NCBI GenBank assembly: GCA_027574665.1
Contig: CM050649.1
Coordinates: 64,384,150 to 64,448,149 of the forward strand
Length of the DNA: 64,000 bases
Source: Rhynochetos jubatus
Lineage: Eukaryota; Chordata; Aves; Eurypygiformes; Rhynochetidae
Direction: 5' to 3'
In this document: positions 1-12,600 of the stretch, piece by piece
How the letters are laid out: the number at the start of each line of letters is the position of its first letter
How positions within the stretch are numbered: position 1 is the first letter of the stretch
The notes under the pieces: model-generated
What the model was told of the DNA's origin: nothing
Database searches by the model: none
What the model saw: only the letters and a program-made list of their open reading frames with translations
Position numbers and translations under genes: made by a program

Positions 1-536
1 TGATGTGAAAGGCAGAAGGCCATGGGGAGGCAGGCAGCTCCTTACTCAGGCTGTCAGAATGCTGCCCTCCTCTACCAAAATCTTCAAAATCAATAAAATC
101 TTAGACTGTGAGATTTCAGAAACATTTCAAAAAGTTGGAGTTTATTCTTTTAGCTGCTGTGAGGAACTCTTTTTTTTTTTGGCTAGCAGGGATTCTGTAT
201 CAGAAACAAAATGACACTCTGTATTTCCTTGGATGTGGGTTTTGCTTTCCAGATAGATCCTTGAGATTATAACTTTGTCCGAAAAGACACTTGGATAAAA
301 TACACTGAATATGTGACTGTGGCAGTAAGTTTATGAAAGGAATATTACTCGTTGTTGTTAAGTATCCCAGGGCTGCTTTTCAGCTGTCATGGAAACATAC
401 CTGAAAATACTGAAAGAAATCTTACAATTTAATGTACAGTTTGTAAGATTGTTGTTTAAGCATTTGAGTTAGGCTTAGCAGGTATTTTTCCATTTTTGTG
501 TTATTAATGAATGTTTGGTTTTTATCCTTGCCCTAG
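1..536 (+). other. OCA2: OCA2 intron 5, 3' part
   Basis: Intron sequence before the first exon in the window, ending in a good acceptor: a T/C-rich run, then CCCTAG at 531-536. I see no other gene, RNA or recognisable repeat in it. Confidence 0.8.
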
Positions 537-609
537 ATTTTATTTGGCATTTATCCAGACCAAGGTGTGTCCTGGCAGATGTTGGCTGTATCACCTCTGG
601 AAAGCTTCT
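537..609 (+). CDS. OCA2: OCA2 exon 6: end of membrane span 1 and start of the lumenal loop
   Basis: The 73-nt exon starts in phase 0 and ends after one base of a Ser codon completed by exon 7. It reads [10 protein letters not shown], then [14 protein letters not shown]. Human OCA2 reads ILFSLYPDQG and ALSPLENYS at this place. It finishes the first membrane segment and enters the large lumenal loop. The first human N-glycosylation sequon, Asn-Tyr-Ser, is Ser-Phe-Ser here and so is absent. The acceptor is good, but the donor (TCT|GTATCC) is weak. No other GT nearby keeps the frame into exon 7, so I accept it. A longer open frame on the opposite strand over this exon looks like chance. Confidence 0.92.
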
Positions 610-3600
610 GTATCCTTCTTTCATTGAAAAACACGTTTCATTGATAAACTGGTTGAGTGTGTGTGTGGGCTGCACTTTGCTTGCTCTTTGAGTCAGGCCA
701 TGGCCGTGCTCCCTATAGCTGGGATCATGGCTAGGCCATGCAGCTGGCTGCAGCAATGACACCCCAGACCAGACTGTCACCTGTAACATATCTGTAGTGT
801 ACACTTGGACCATGTTGTTACCCAGTGAGCTCCTTCTAAAGCAGGGAACTAGATGGTTCATGGATATGTTTCCAGAGTAGCTTAGCCCAGCCACATGTAA
901 GGATTTGTATATCTGTAGGTATTTTTCAGTGGAGGTGCAGATTCCTTTACAAATATTCCATACAAATTTCTCAATTGTGTGTCCAAGTCCACAGATATTG
1001 CCAAAAAACGGTTCAAAAGAACACACAATAGAATAACCCAAAATAAAAATGATTCATCGCAGGTGAATGCAGGCCTGAATGTGAAAAGTCTTTGAGGGCT
1101 GAACATTCAGTTAGTAAACAAACTTTTGAAAATAAATTACATTTCTTTTTCCACTATATTTCTAGTTTAATCAATGTGGTCCACAATTTGCTTGGCTCTT
1201 ATTTTGCTAGTGTTAAAAGATGATTCATCTGCATATATATATTTTACAGGCTCCTGGGAGGTGTCTTGTTTTGAAAAGGTGTGGTAGGATTTAATTCTTG
1301 AAATGCTGATTTTTGTATTTAGCTGGGCAGTTTCATGACTTTGTGTAGGGTTACTCCATTCTAGATAGATTTGATTACTAACATTCTCACCACCACCAAT
1401 AATGACGCAATATAACACAATCATTAATAGGGTAAATGAGGAAGAAATAGTGTTTGAGGGCCATTTATAATGAAAAGTTGAGATTGCTTTTTGGGCAAAA
1501 GCAAGTGAACATTCAGTAGGACCAGTGGCAACTTCAACAGTAGACTCCCATCACTGTCCTCTTCACATCAATATTTTTGTTCTTGAAACTGTTGTTGAAC
1601 ACTCCTATATATGTGTGGTGTTGAACAGCACCAGGGTTGTCACAGCCCAGTCTGTCAGATGATGGTGTGTTGGCAGCAAGTCTTTAAGTTCAAGTTTTAG
1701 TCAACTGTCATAGCATACCTTGAGGATTTCCTCTCTTTCCACAGATTTTTCTGTTGGAATCATAGTTGCTGCATTGTACACATTGGCTCAGCAACCAGTT
1801 ATTCCTTTTGTTCGTTTCAGGGAAGTTCTGGTGGGACTGGGATTTGAGTATGAACAGGTGTTCCTATATTTCATATTTTACATATCATGTCAGGATGCTT
1901 TGAGCCAAATAGCTGTCAGACAGTCAGAATATAACATTCCCCTGTCTTACGCGACAAACATGGAGTTGAAGCATTCTAGTTCATGTTGTGTGTTGAAAAC
2001 TGGATGTTCTGTCCTGTAACAGAGGTCACTGACCTAGGGAAAAATATGTGAGAGGCAAGCAATCCAGCAAAGCCATGCTTCATTTTCAAGATGATGTGGT
2101 ATTTCAAACAGAAGGGTCAAGAAGAAAGATTGTGTTTCTAAATGAGGTTTGGAAAAGGCACAAGCAATTCTGAATGTCATCTCACCATTGCTGCCGGTCT
2201 TCATTTATACAGAATAAGCTCCTGTGGTTGTCCTTCACTTTGTTGAATAGTGAAAAAAGCCTAAACCTTTTTGGCTAGGCTTGGGGATTGTTAACAATTC
2301 ACAGAGCAGTGTTGAAGATGTGATTTATGCTAGTTGGCAGACCGCAGTATTCCCACTGGACGTTAGGGTCTACTCTCTGAATGTCTACAAGAATTTCATG
2401 GTAGGCTGGCAGGTGTGCTGCAGTAGTCCTTGTCACAAAACCCTTAGAGGTTATTATAGGAGTCTCCTTTGGGTAGAAAATAAGTCTCTTAGCTTGTATG
2501 AGGCCAAGTTATGCAAGTGAACACTCTTTACCTGTGACTTATGCCTCAAAAGCTGTTAAGTGTGGAATGGGTATTAACCGCCGTAGACTATTCTTGTATT
2601 ATTTTTATTTTTTAAATTCTTTCCTCTCATTTCTATTTCTTCCCAGAAATGTCCATGCACATTGATGTGTGTGTTATGGGTGTATGCTCATGCATACAAT
2701 GTGTTGACATACACTAGAAAAATCAAAACTGTTTGAAATATTTTTACAAACCAAATCGAGTGATACCCTTTGGACTTGATATCCTTTGTCATCCTGGTGT
2801 CAGATATTTGTGGGTTTTCTGTCATACCCATTAGATCTCAGCCTTGCTCTGAGGCAGGACTTTGGTACTGGGAGTGACCTGCATCAGCTGACATGGGGGT
2901 GACCTGCTTTTCATATGACATCTCTTTAGCCCTTTTCTATTTGATTTAGTTCCCATTTGTTTATGTTTCTATACCTTTATCTTTTGTTCAGATTTACTTT
3001 AGCTGTTTTTCTTCTCATTATATTATTTTTTCTTATTTTAGCCCATTTATCTCTCCCTTCGCTTTGTCCATCCCCATGGGTACAAACTTGGCATGTAGCA
3101 GTGAGGTGTGTTGGCTGCAGTTTCTAAAAACAACATCTTGCCTCCTGTGAATTAATAGAAGCTTTTTGAGTCTCTAAGTTTTGCCCTTTTTAAAATTTTT
3201 CTTTTGATACTGCTTTCCCTCTCAGCACCAGGTACAAATTCAGTCGATTTAGTATAGTTTTTCAAAATAGTGGTAATATTATTTCTTTTTAACAACTTTG
3301 GGGATTTATTGGCTTATAAGTTCTAACAGTCAGCTCTCTAATACCAGGAAGAACTAAGTTTATACTGAAGCTTGGCTAGAAGACTCTTTTCTGCAGGAAG
3401 CAAGATTCAATACCCCATTGATGTAAATGTGTGAAGCATTTTCAGATCTTTTGCTCAAAGGCTGGATGTTAAGTGGGGAGCATCAATAATTAATAAGATG
3501 ATGTGCCTTTGGAAAGTGGATTGTAAAAATAGAAGAAGAGATATAGTCTGAGTAAATTCCAGCATTTCTTACTTTAGTTACATGTACCTATTCTAAGACA

Positions 3601-6600
3601 TCAACGTTTTTATTTTCTGTAGCTGTTTGGCCATTCAGACCTTCACGTAACTTTTTTCCACTAACTGATTGACCAAAGAGTGAGTAAGAATTACTATTCT
3701 TCTTATCTACAACATACGCTTTTTCAGACTTGAAGAATCTTCTGAAATGTTAAATACACTCTGAGTTCCTTCTTCTGTTTCTAATAACTTCTACCCTGAT
3801 CTAAGCAGAATTTTATATTTTTCTCCAGCAATGGGGAACAGACAGCAGGACCAGACCTGTCCACTAACTTTTTGAATTGAACTAGGCTTTATGAAATTAA
3901 AAAGTAATGGGATTCATGGAAGCTATTAAGGAATTATGCAATCAAACTATACGCTACCTCACTGACATTTCAAAAAGTGTCTGTCTCCTTGATACAATGC
4001 CTTCTTTTCTTTCACTGTACCTGACACAATTATCGATATTTCTATACTTCTCAATAGTAGAAATATTTTATTTTTACAAGAAAATGTAAATCTTCCGTCT
4101 TCATTTCTGTGCAATGGGTTTCACACCTACCTCACTGAGCTGTGAATTTGCATTTTTACTCTGTTCCTGACAAGCGTTTCAGTAACAATCTTTGCTTCCC
4201 TCTCAACCTCTGAATTTGTGCCAGTTCCTGTTATAGCTGAGGGAAGGTTAGATCAGTCTAGTTGAAGCAGTTTAGTTTTCCTTTTTCAGACTGATTGTCA
4301 GAACTTCCTTCTCATGCAACTGCAACGTGATAATAACTGGGGAGTGGATTGTGAATTCTTTCTGAGTCTGGCCAAGGACCTTGGATTTCTATAAATGCAT
4401 TTTAAAGCCTTTCAGTCCTGATCTGATTGAGTGCTTTAAATGTTTGATACTTCCTCAGTAATATTTTTGGAGCAAGACCTGACATTCTGCAAAGTAACAC
4501 CCAGTGTGAAGAGCTCCTCACTCGCTTGCCCTTTATGGGCAAAACAAAACTTAATGAAAGTAGATCATCTGAAGTCATGGCTGAATGGGTCTCCAGTCAA
4601 TCTGAATCAGACAAAACCAGAGATATCAAATTGATTAGTCAGTGGCCATTTTCACTGACTTACCTCCATTCTCAGTAGCTCTGAGAGATTTCATAGCATC
4701 CAGTCCAGGGTTAAGATCTCAGATTCAGAAAGTAGATGATGTCTATCAATAACAATAATATGCTGAAATTTAAATAATAGGCTGGCTTTCTCATTTATTT
4801 TGGATTTGGTGGAACCATTTAGAACAATTCCACATATGGAAGTTGATGGAGAGGCTTGAGACCGAGCAGGCATAAGGTGGGTAAATGTGTGGACCTTATT
4901 AACAAATGACTTGGTGAAGTTCTATGAGTTGGAATGACTGGTGAAAATCACCTTTCCCACTCCCTGAACCAGAGGAATATATAGAAAGAAAGACTGTGAA
5001 GCAAAGAATATAGTCAGACTTTAGCAGACATTTCAGCTTCCATGGAGGTCCTAAAAATGGGTTCTTCTCACAGGGAGTATAAATTAATCTAATGAATGAA
5101 ACAACTTCTGTAATCCCTTTAGTTCTTTTTCTCCTTTGAATTTGTTTTTATTTTGTAACTTTAGTTCTCTACTGTCAGACACTCCTCTGTCATTTTTGCT
5201 TGCAGAACACATTTAAAAATCACTTATGTTTGTTGGTGCTGTTAGAAACGTACTGAGCATTTTGGCCTGCAGGCAATGTTCAAGTCACTAAGTGGATGGA
5301 TGAAGACCAGGACCACGTGCAGAGGCAGGCAAAGAAGCAGAATCACAATGCATCATTGAGAAAATACTGTGGAAAAGAGAGTTTAATAAGGACTCAAAAA
5401 ACTTCTAGAACTGATGGAGCACAGTTAAGAAGGATGGATCCAGTGTAGACAAAAATGGAACTAGACTGCTGACACTCCAAAAGGGGGGAAAAAAATTAAA
5501 TCATGGAACATTCTTCAGATAGGGCAACCAATAAGTATAGAAAAGCATGTGGTTCCACTTGGTATGTTGTGAAGGGATGATGTAAAAGCAACCTCATAAA
5601 CCACAAACAAGGATAGGATATCATAAGAGAAAACTGCAGTGATGCAGAAATAACCCTAGTTTAAGGACAACAAGTAATATTAGATGGTAAGACTCAGACA
5701 AAATGCCTTCTTTTAAATGGTAATATGCTAGAGAAACTAGCATGAGTGTCCTGGTCATAAATCAGGATCAATAGTACATAAACATCTCGAACTTAGTGAA
5801 AAATAAAAATCAATAGACACAGAAGTCTCACGGTATGTTTTACAGTCGGCAGAACAGGTGATACAAGTAGATGTTAAAGAAAGCATGAAGTCAGCTATCT
5901 GCGTACAAACATAACAGAATCTCTATCGATCATGGGTTTTCAGCTGGCTCTTGTACATGCCATGATGGAGGGTAGAGCAGACTCAGTATTTATGGAGTGA
6001 CTCAGCTACACCTCGGTTACTCATCCCAGGGTCTCTTTATGGTTGATAGAGAGGACTGATGCTTCTAATGAGCAACTCCTCTCATCTTTGTGTGGTGGTT
6101 TAAAAAGCAGCAATTAATTCCATCTTAAAAGCACTCTTTTTTCACTGATTTTAAAGGGAGTAACCAACTTGGATGCAGATGTCCATAATACAGAATCATA
6201 AACTGTGGTGAATGAATAGGAATTCAAACATTTAGCCACTGCATCCCATTACATCACGCTGTCTAAATGTGCTGAGTTCAGTCAGGAACCACAACACTAA
6301 ATAAACTACAGAAGAGTAAATTGTCATGGGGTGACTCTTGCACACCCCTCAATACCTTCTAGGAGCAGCTAGTCAGAAAACTGAGATCAGAAAAAGCTCT
6401 TGGTTTAGCAGTGGACCCAGTCTGCTGCCAGATGTAGATGCAGACAGCTGCTGTGGAATGGTGCACAGAGCATATACAAACCCAAATCCCTTGACAGGTT
6501 AATTCACAGAAGTAATATAATTTCAAGAATGGAACTACATAAAAAATGAGGCAGCTTAGCTGAAGTGAAATAAAAAGAATAACGGCTCTGTCTATAAATC

Positions 6601-9600
6601 TTGTCAGTGAGGTTTTTTCTTTTTGCTTAAAAGGCACACACTGGAGGCTACATTACAAAAAGAGTTCAGAAGAGACAGAAAATCCCAGCATGGTTAAGTT
6701 GCAGAATAAAAAGGGATATTAGAAATAAAAAGATAGTTTTCCCAAAAGTTAGTCACATCTGAATGATTAAAATATAGAGGGGTTTGCGTTCTTGCAGTTT
6801 AAGGGAAATATAAAAATGAGATAAGGCAGAACAAAAATATTCAGAAGAGCAGCTTCATAAAAAAAATATCACATTTTGATTCATATAAGTGTGGCTGAAG
6901 TTTTTTCCTGATTTATTTTGATTCCACCTTTCATAGAGGCGGTTATCTGCTGCAGTCTAACAAAGGAATTATGACAGATTCTCTAAATATTGTTTGGAGA
7001 AAGATAACCCTGATGGGATTTCAGAGCCTCAGTGCAGACTGGTGAATGATGTTCAGTTCCCCTTGCAATCAAGAGACAACCTGTTTTGCTAGGGCTCTTT
7101 CTGATGGTTTTATAAATGCACAGAAAGGAATGGAAAAACTTCTTAAGTATCCTCATCTTTGTAGGAAGAGAAGGAAGGAACCACTCCTCTTGAAAGTAAG
7201 GTTCAATTTCTACCCCCCCCCGCCTTTAATTGTAAGCATCCTTTTTAATAGCTCCTGAATGTGTCATCTGGGTAATTACAGGATTTATTCTAAAAGTATT
7301 GCTTAAAAGAAAGCTGCCATAATTATATGCACCTGAAGCTTTTCAGGACATAAATTACTGACTACACTCTTATTAAAGGCAGACTGTCAAGAGGTGTCCC
7401 AAATCATTGGGTTAATGACTTCAGGTCAGCAGGCCTTTTAGAAGGTATAATTAATATCTCTAGTTAAAGGTATAGGTATAGTTCCAGTTGAGACTAATAT
7501 TATGTATTAATTAGGACACAGAAAAACTGTGATGCCTAATCATACTCAAAACCTTCAGAACCAGAAATGAACGGTTGTAATTTGTATTTACACTTGCTAG
7601 GGGATGTGTGTGTAAATTCTCCTGACTGGAGTTGGTCTCCTGATTTGTTGCACCTGAGGTTATTTTTTAATCCTTTCTTGTGTGATTTTTTTAAGCAGGT
7701 AGATGCTTGAGAGGTTCATTCTTCATGAATAGCATGTGAGTGACACAGGTGGTGATTGCTCTGCTCGCCGTGCTAAGCAGGGTGGCGTTTATATTACTTT
7801 GTAATGCACTGGCTTGTCACTTGCTCTTGGGTCTTCTAGGGTCTTTTTTTGGGTTAGTGTGTGAGACATCTCTTTTCTGGATCCAGTTCTGGTAGGAATG
7901 TGGTCAGATGAAGCAACTCTTTTAAAGGTGAAGGACCCTGCATAACGTCCCAAAGCTTTCTTTCCCCTTTATAGGCTGGGCTACCATGGATAACCTTCCT
8001 GGGTTTCATTGGGAAGCAGGGCACAGTACTGCCCTGAGTCCCCTCTAACTACATTGTGATTTTTCCTGTGTTAAAAAACCCTCTGAGTTCTGTGAGCAAA
8101 CAACATGTTTTTCTGGGAAAATCCTTCTGGTAGGATAGGATCTTGTATATTTTAATTTTTTTTTTTTGTGACAGATTTGCTCTTTGCAGTATACTCGACT
8201 AGATGTCACATGTAAAAACTGTTAAGGTACTCAAGAATTAGAATATCACATGATTTTAACAGAATTTATATGTGTAAAATCATTACTCCCCTTTTTAGGA
8301 TTTTCCTCTTTTGTTGGTGATGCCTTAGCTTTCTATCTGGTCACAGATAGGAGCAAAACAATTACAATAACCCTCTAATGTAGTAACAAATGGACTGAGA
8401 AGAGTTTAAAAGCTCAGGCTTTCCCTCTTTCCCAAACCCACAGGTATGCTTCTTTCTCAACCATGCCAGAAGAGGACTATTGCAATACTAAGTTTAAATA
8501 GTCCTAGATATATTGGGACTAATAGAGGCAAATTTCCAATGGGTTTGTGGATCATGGTTGGCTGATTTCTCAATTATAGTGGACTAGGAACGTGGTTTAA
8601 CCACATCTCATGCTAGATATCCAAGAGAGAAAGAAAGAAAAGGTAGATGATGGAGCTGGAGGAGCAAGAGTTTGTGAGTACTCCAACTGAGAGAAGCTTG
8701 AAAATACATCTTTCAAATGTTTGAAAAATTATGAGTAATGCTTTGGTCAAAAAACAAATCCACTGGCTTGAATAGGGCATTGATTCTGGTTTAGTTTTGA
8801 ACCGTGTTTGGAAATTCCAGAGTGTTTTCCCCAGTACAAATTCTGTGATGTTTAAATTGCTGAGCTGATGATGCAGCCTTCCATCTAGTACAAGCACTTA
8901 AAGAACCTTACTTCTCTGTCTCTGTGCATTTGGTATGCTATTTTTGAGCTTTGGTACATCTACAATGCCAGCTGAAAGCACTGATGATCCCAAAAGTCAC
9001 TAGGAAAGGACAGATGCATTTGTTCTGAACTCATAACTCCTGTTCCCTAGGAAACCCTGCCAAAATAGTGCTACTTGGTGAGGAAGTAGACATCTATTTT
9101 CTTTTCATAGTTTCTTAAGCATTTTAGCTGAAGAACGTGTTTTCAATACCGGTTGACTAATTTTTTTTTTTTTTATTTTTCTGGGGTTTGTACAGCCTGT
9201 ACTAATTTCTACTGGAAATTTACACCTTAACTTTATTAACAGCTATGAATCTGACTGATTTTCATGATTCTCCTCTGTTGAAGTTAGACATAGGAGGCCC
9301 GTTTATTGCAGATGTAGCTGATCAGCAAACAGAGGAATACATTGTAGTGCAAATCAGCCAGACTGAAGATGCTGGATCAAGGAGGAGACGCCAGCAGCAG
9401 GTGAGGTCTTTACATTTTGTTTCACTTCTTCTGAGATAGGTTTAATCACTTATAATTTCCATCACTCTTGCACGGATTAAGTGGTGGTACTTTTCCCTCC
9501 TGTGAAGGGTGTCAATGTCAGCATTAGAAAACTTGTTCTAATAAGAGTAAAGTGACATTTTCTTTTTTCTTTGTAAGATTTCCTTTAGCTTCCTATATTA

Positions 9601-12600
9601 AAATTTTGTAAAACTTGTGGCCCTTTACTGACACTTAACATGGAAGTTTCGGTGTTTAAGATTGGCAAGGTTACAAAAGTTGTCTTAGAAGAAAGAAACA
9701 AGTGCAAAGTGCCTTTTTGCACTCACCGAAATAAATTTTCACATATTGTTGCAAATTATTTTCTCAAACGTGTCACATTTATTGGCTTTATTCCTGTTAA
9801 GGCTTTCTCATTGTTGATTTTTTTTGTAACAAGCTCCTGAGCTCTGTCCCAGAGAACTTAGTGAAGGAGGATCTTTTATAGCCTGTCATTGTGTATCACT
9901 GAAAAATAAAAATAAGCTTCATCATTTAATAAATAGCATTGACATACAAACAACTGCCTCTCATTCTGTATATGTGACAGGATGGCCTTCCTCTGCCAGT
10001 GGCAGCACAGCTGAACAACGCCATCAGTACTCCTGCTTTCATGCAATCTCACAGTCCACAGCAAAAGAATAGTCCCACTACTTCAGCATGGTGAAACAAT
10101 ACCATACTGGCAACTACTCACCTATAATGCTTAGCCCTGTGATGAGAAGACTGCTGTAACCTGTGCTGCTGGCAGTGATCTCTAAACAGCCTTCATGCTG
10201 CTGTGGGGCTGCCAGTGCAAAGTTGGCTGCAGCAGCCCATGTCTGCTGGCATATGTCATGATTTAACCCCAGCCAGAAACTAAGCACCACACAGATGCTT
10301 GCTCACTTCCCTCCCCTCCCCTGGGTTGGAATGGGCAGAGAATTGGAAGGGTAAAAGGGAGAATTCTCATGGGTTGAGATAAAGGCAGTTTGACAGGTAA
10401 AGTAAAAGCTGTGCACACAAGAAAAGCAAAATGAGGAATTCTTTCACCACTTCGCATCGACAGAAAAGGCTTTGACTTTGTGTAAACATTGCTTAGCAGT
10501 AATGACAACATCTTATATTATCAAACTGTTTTCAGCACAAATCCAATACATAACCCCATACTAGCTACTATGGAGAAAATTAACTCTCTCCCAGCCAAAA
10601 CCAGCATGACATGCCACCAGTGGTCCTGATGTGACCAAAGGAATAGGTAGCCATATTGACCTTCCCTGCCTGCATGCTTCTCAGGCATTTCTCTGTTCCA
10701 AGCTGACTGATTAAGCTGTTTTTTTTTTTCCCTTCACTTTCTAACATACAGGGTCAGGACAGGGTTAGGATTTAAGCTACAATTAACCAAATTTGAAGGA
10801 TTTTAAAAATTTTCTCTTCTTTAAAAAAGAGAATATCTGTATCTGCATTTAAAGTGTAAATTTGTCTAAACTTGCATGCATGTCACTGTGTAGTAATGAG
10901 CAAAGTTTCTGAAAGTGTTTATTTTCTGAAAATTTTTTCGTTTCTTTGTCCTGTAAGATCAGAAAACAGGAATTTTGTTTACTGAAATTCTACCATGTCC
11001 TCTACATAATGTCTGGGGTATCTCGTTGCTCCTGGCCCTTTCATCATCTGTACCTCCTGTATGTTAGTCTTCTTCCCAGCAGTCTTCGGAAGTGAACTAT
11101 ATTGTTGTCTCTAAGTCTAGCTGCCCTAGATGCTCCTTACAGTCAGTGTAAAGTGTGGTTTGGGATGATCTCTCTCGAGCACCTCCTGAAGCTGTGTTCA
11201 CTGACTGAGTGAGGGAATGAGGGTGAATTTGGTGCAACCTGAGTGCCTGTAACATACCAAATCAGCTGGAATTGATTTAGGTTGGTGTGTTATGCCCTGT
11301 CCACAAAAAATTCTCCTAAATGGATAGGAGAGAGAACAAAGAGGAATAAACCCCTGGATTAGAGATATGCTTTCATTGAATTTTGTTAATATTGCCAAAT
11401 GTGACTCTCTTGCAGGTGGTATACAACTGGTCTCTACCCTTAAGTTCAAGACGAAATCAACAAATCATCACAACTAGAACCTTTCAGATACCAAACAGGT
11501 TGGCTAAGAGACCAAGAAATGATCAATTGAAATAGTAATTTACATAGACTTGTCTATGAAGGAATAGATAATGTTTTAAAAATAATGTATCACTGCCTGT
11601 TTCAGAGGTACAGGAAAGGATAATTTCTTGTTGCTTTTTTAATAGATTTACAAGGCTGGTTTGTACTTGAGCTACTTTCCACACAATGCTATTTAGAGGG
11701 ATAGAATGAAAATGGTTGAAAAATTGCATGCTATATGACCATATCTATATATATGTAGTCAATATAAAGTTAATGCATAAATAAAATTAATTGTATTTCA
11801 TTCCAGGAATAAGCAAAACTTCTTTTTCTTTCACAAGGGACACCATCTTCATAAACATTCAAGCTTTCCTACAGGAGCCTCGAAGTGTGCCTCTGTCCAT
11901 GAAGCATCAATACCTTCATGCAAATATAGAGGCACAAGTAACGATTGCATCCATCATCTTAGTAGGTGTCTACGTGCTGATCATACTGGAAGTAAGCCAG
12001 TTTTGTACTTTGATTTTAATTTCCCCCCTATATTATAAATGGGATACAAGGAAGGGTTTCATTCTTGGGTTTAATTGCCTTTTAAATTGTATATATGAAT
12101 CCTTGCTGTACCATCAGTGTTGCTAATGCCATGTGCAAGGAAATTGTTCTGAATTGTTACTGATTTTGAGAAATTAATGTTAATTTTACACTGATCTTGT
12201 GTATTTTTCTATCAGGACCTGTTAGTATTTTAAAATGTTAACAGGATTATAGTTTGATGCTGAGAGTGAAAATAAGTCTGGGTTACTAAAGGTGTGGAAA
12301 ACCTGTTTTTAAGTTAATTATTTTTTAAGACAAGGTGAAAAAAAAAAAAAGCTTTGGTTATTCTTTTTTCTAAGGCACCTCAAACTATGAATGTATTGTA
12401 CTTTTAAAAGGTTAGACTGAGCACTTATGAATGAGTGACATTTAGAGATTCTTTTACTGTGTTATTTAAAGAGGAAATGGAGCCCGAGTTAACATGAAGA
12501 AGTCAAGGGAAGTTTAAACATATATCACAATACCATTCCAAAGCCTTGAGGTGCCAAACCCTATGAAAATGCACTGTATCAACACTAAGGAATGGAAAGC

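Noticed and set aside
475-1041. 188-codon open frame on the minus strand, the longest in the window
   Set aside because: It runs antisense through OCA2 exon 6, has no family resemblance, and a chance frame of this size is plausible in 64 kb.
1720-2019. 99-codon plus-strand frame that looks slightly hydrophobic, considered as an extra OCA2 exon
   Set aside because: Exon 6 joins exon 7 directly with no missing residues compared with human OCA2, and the text matches no part of the protein.
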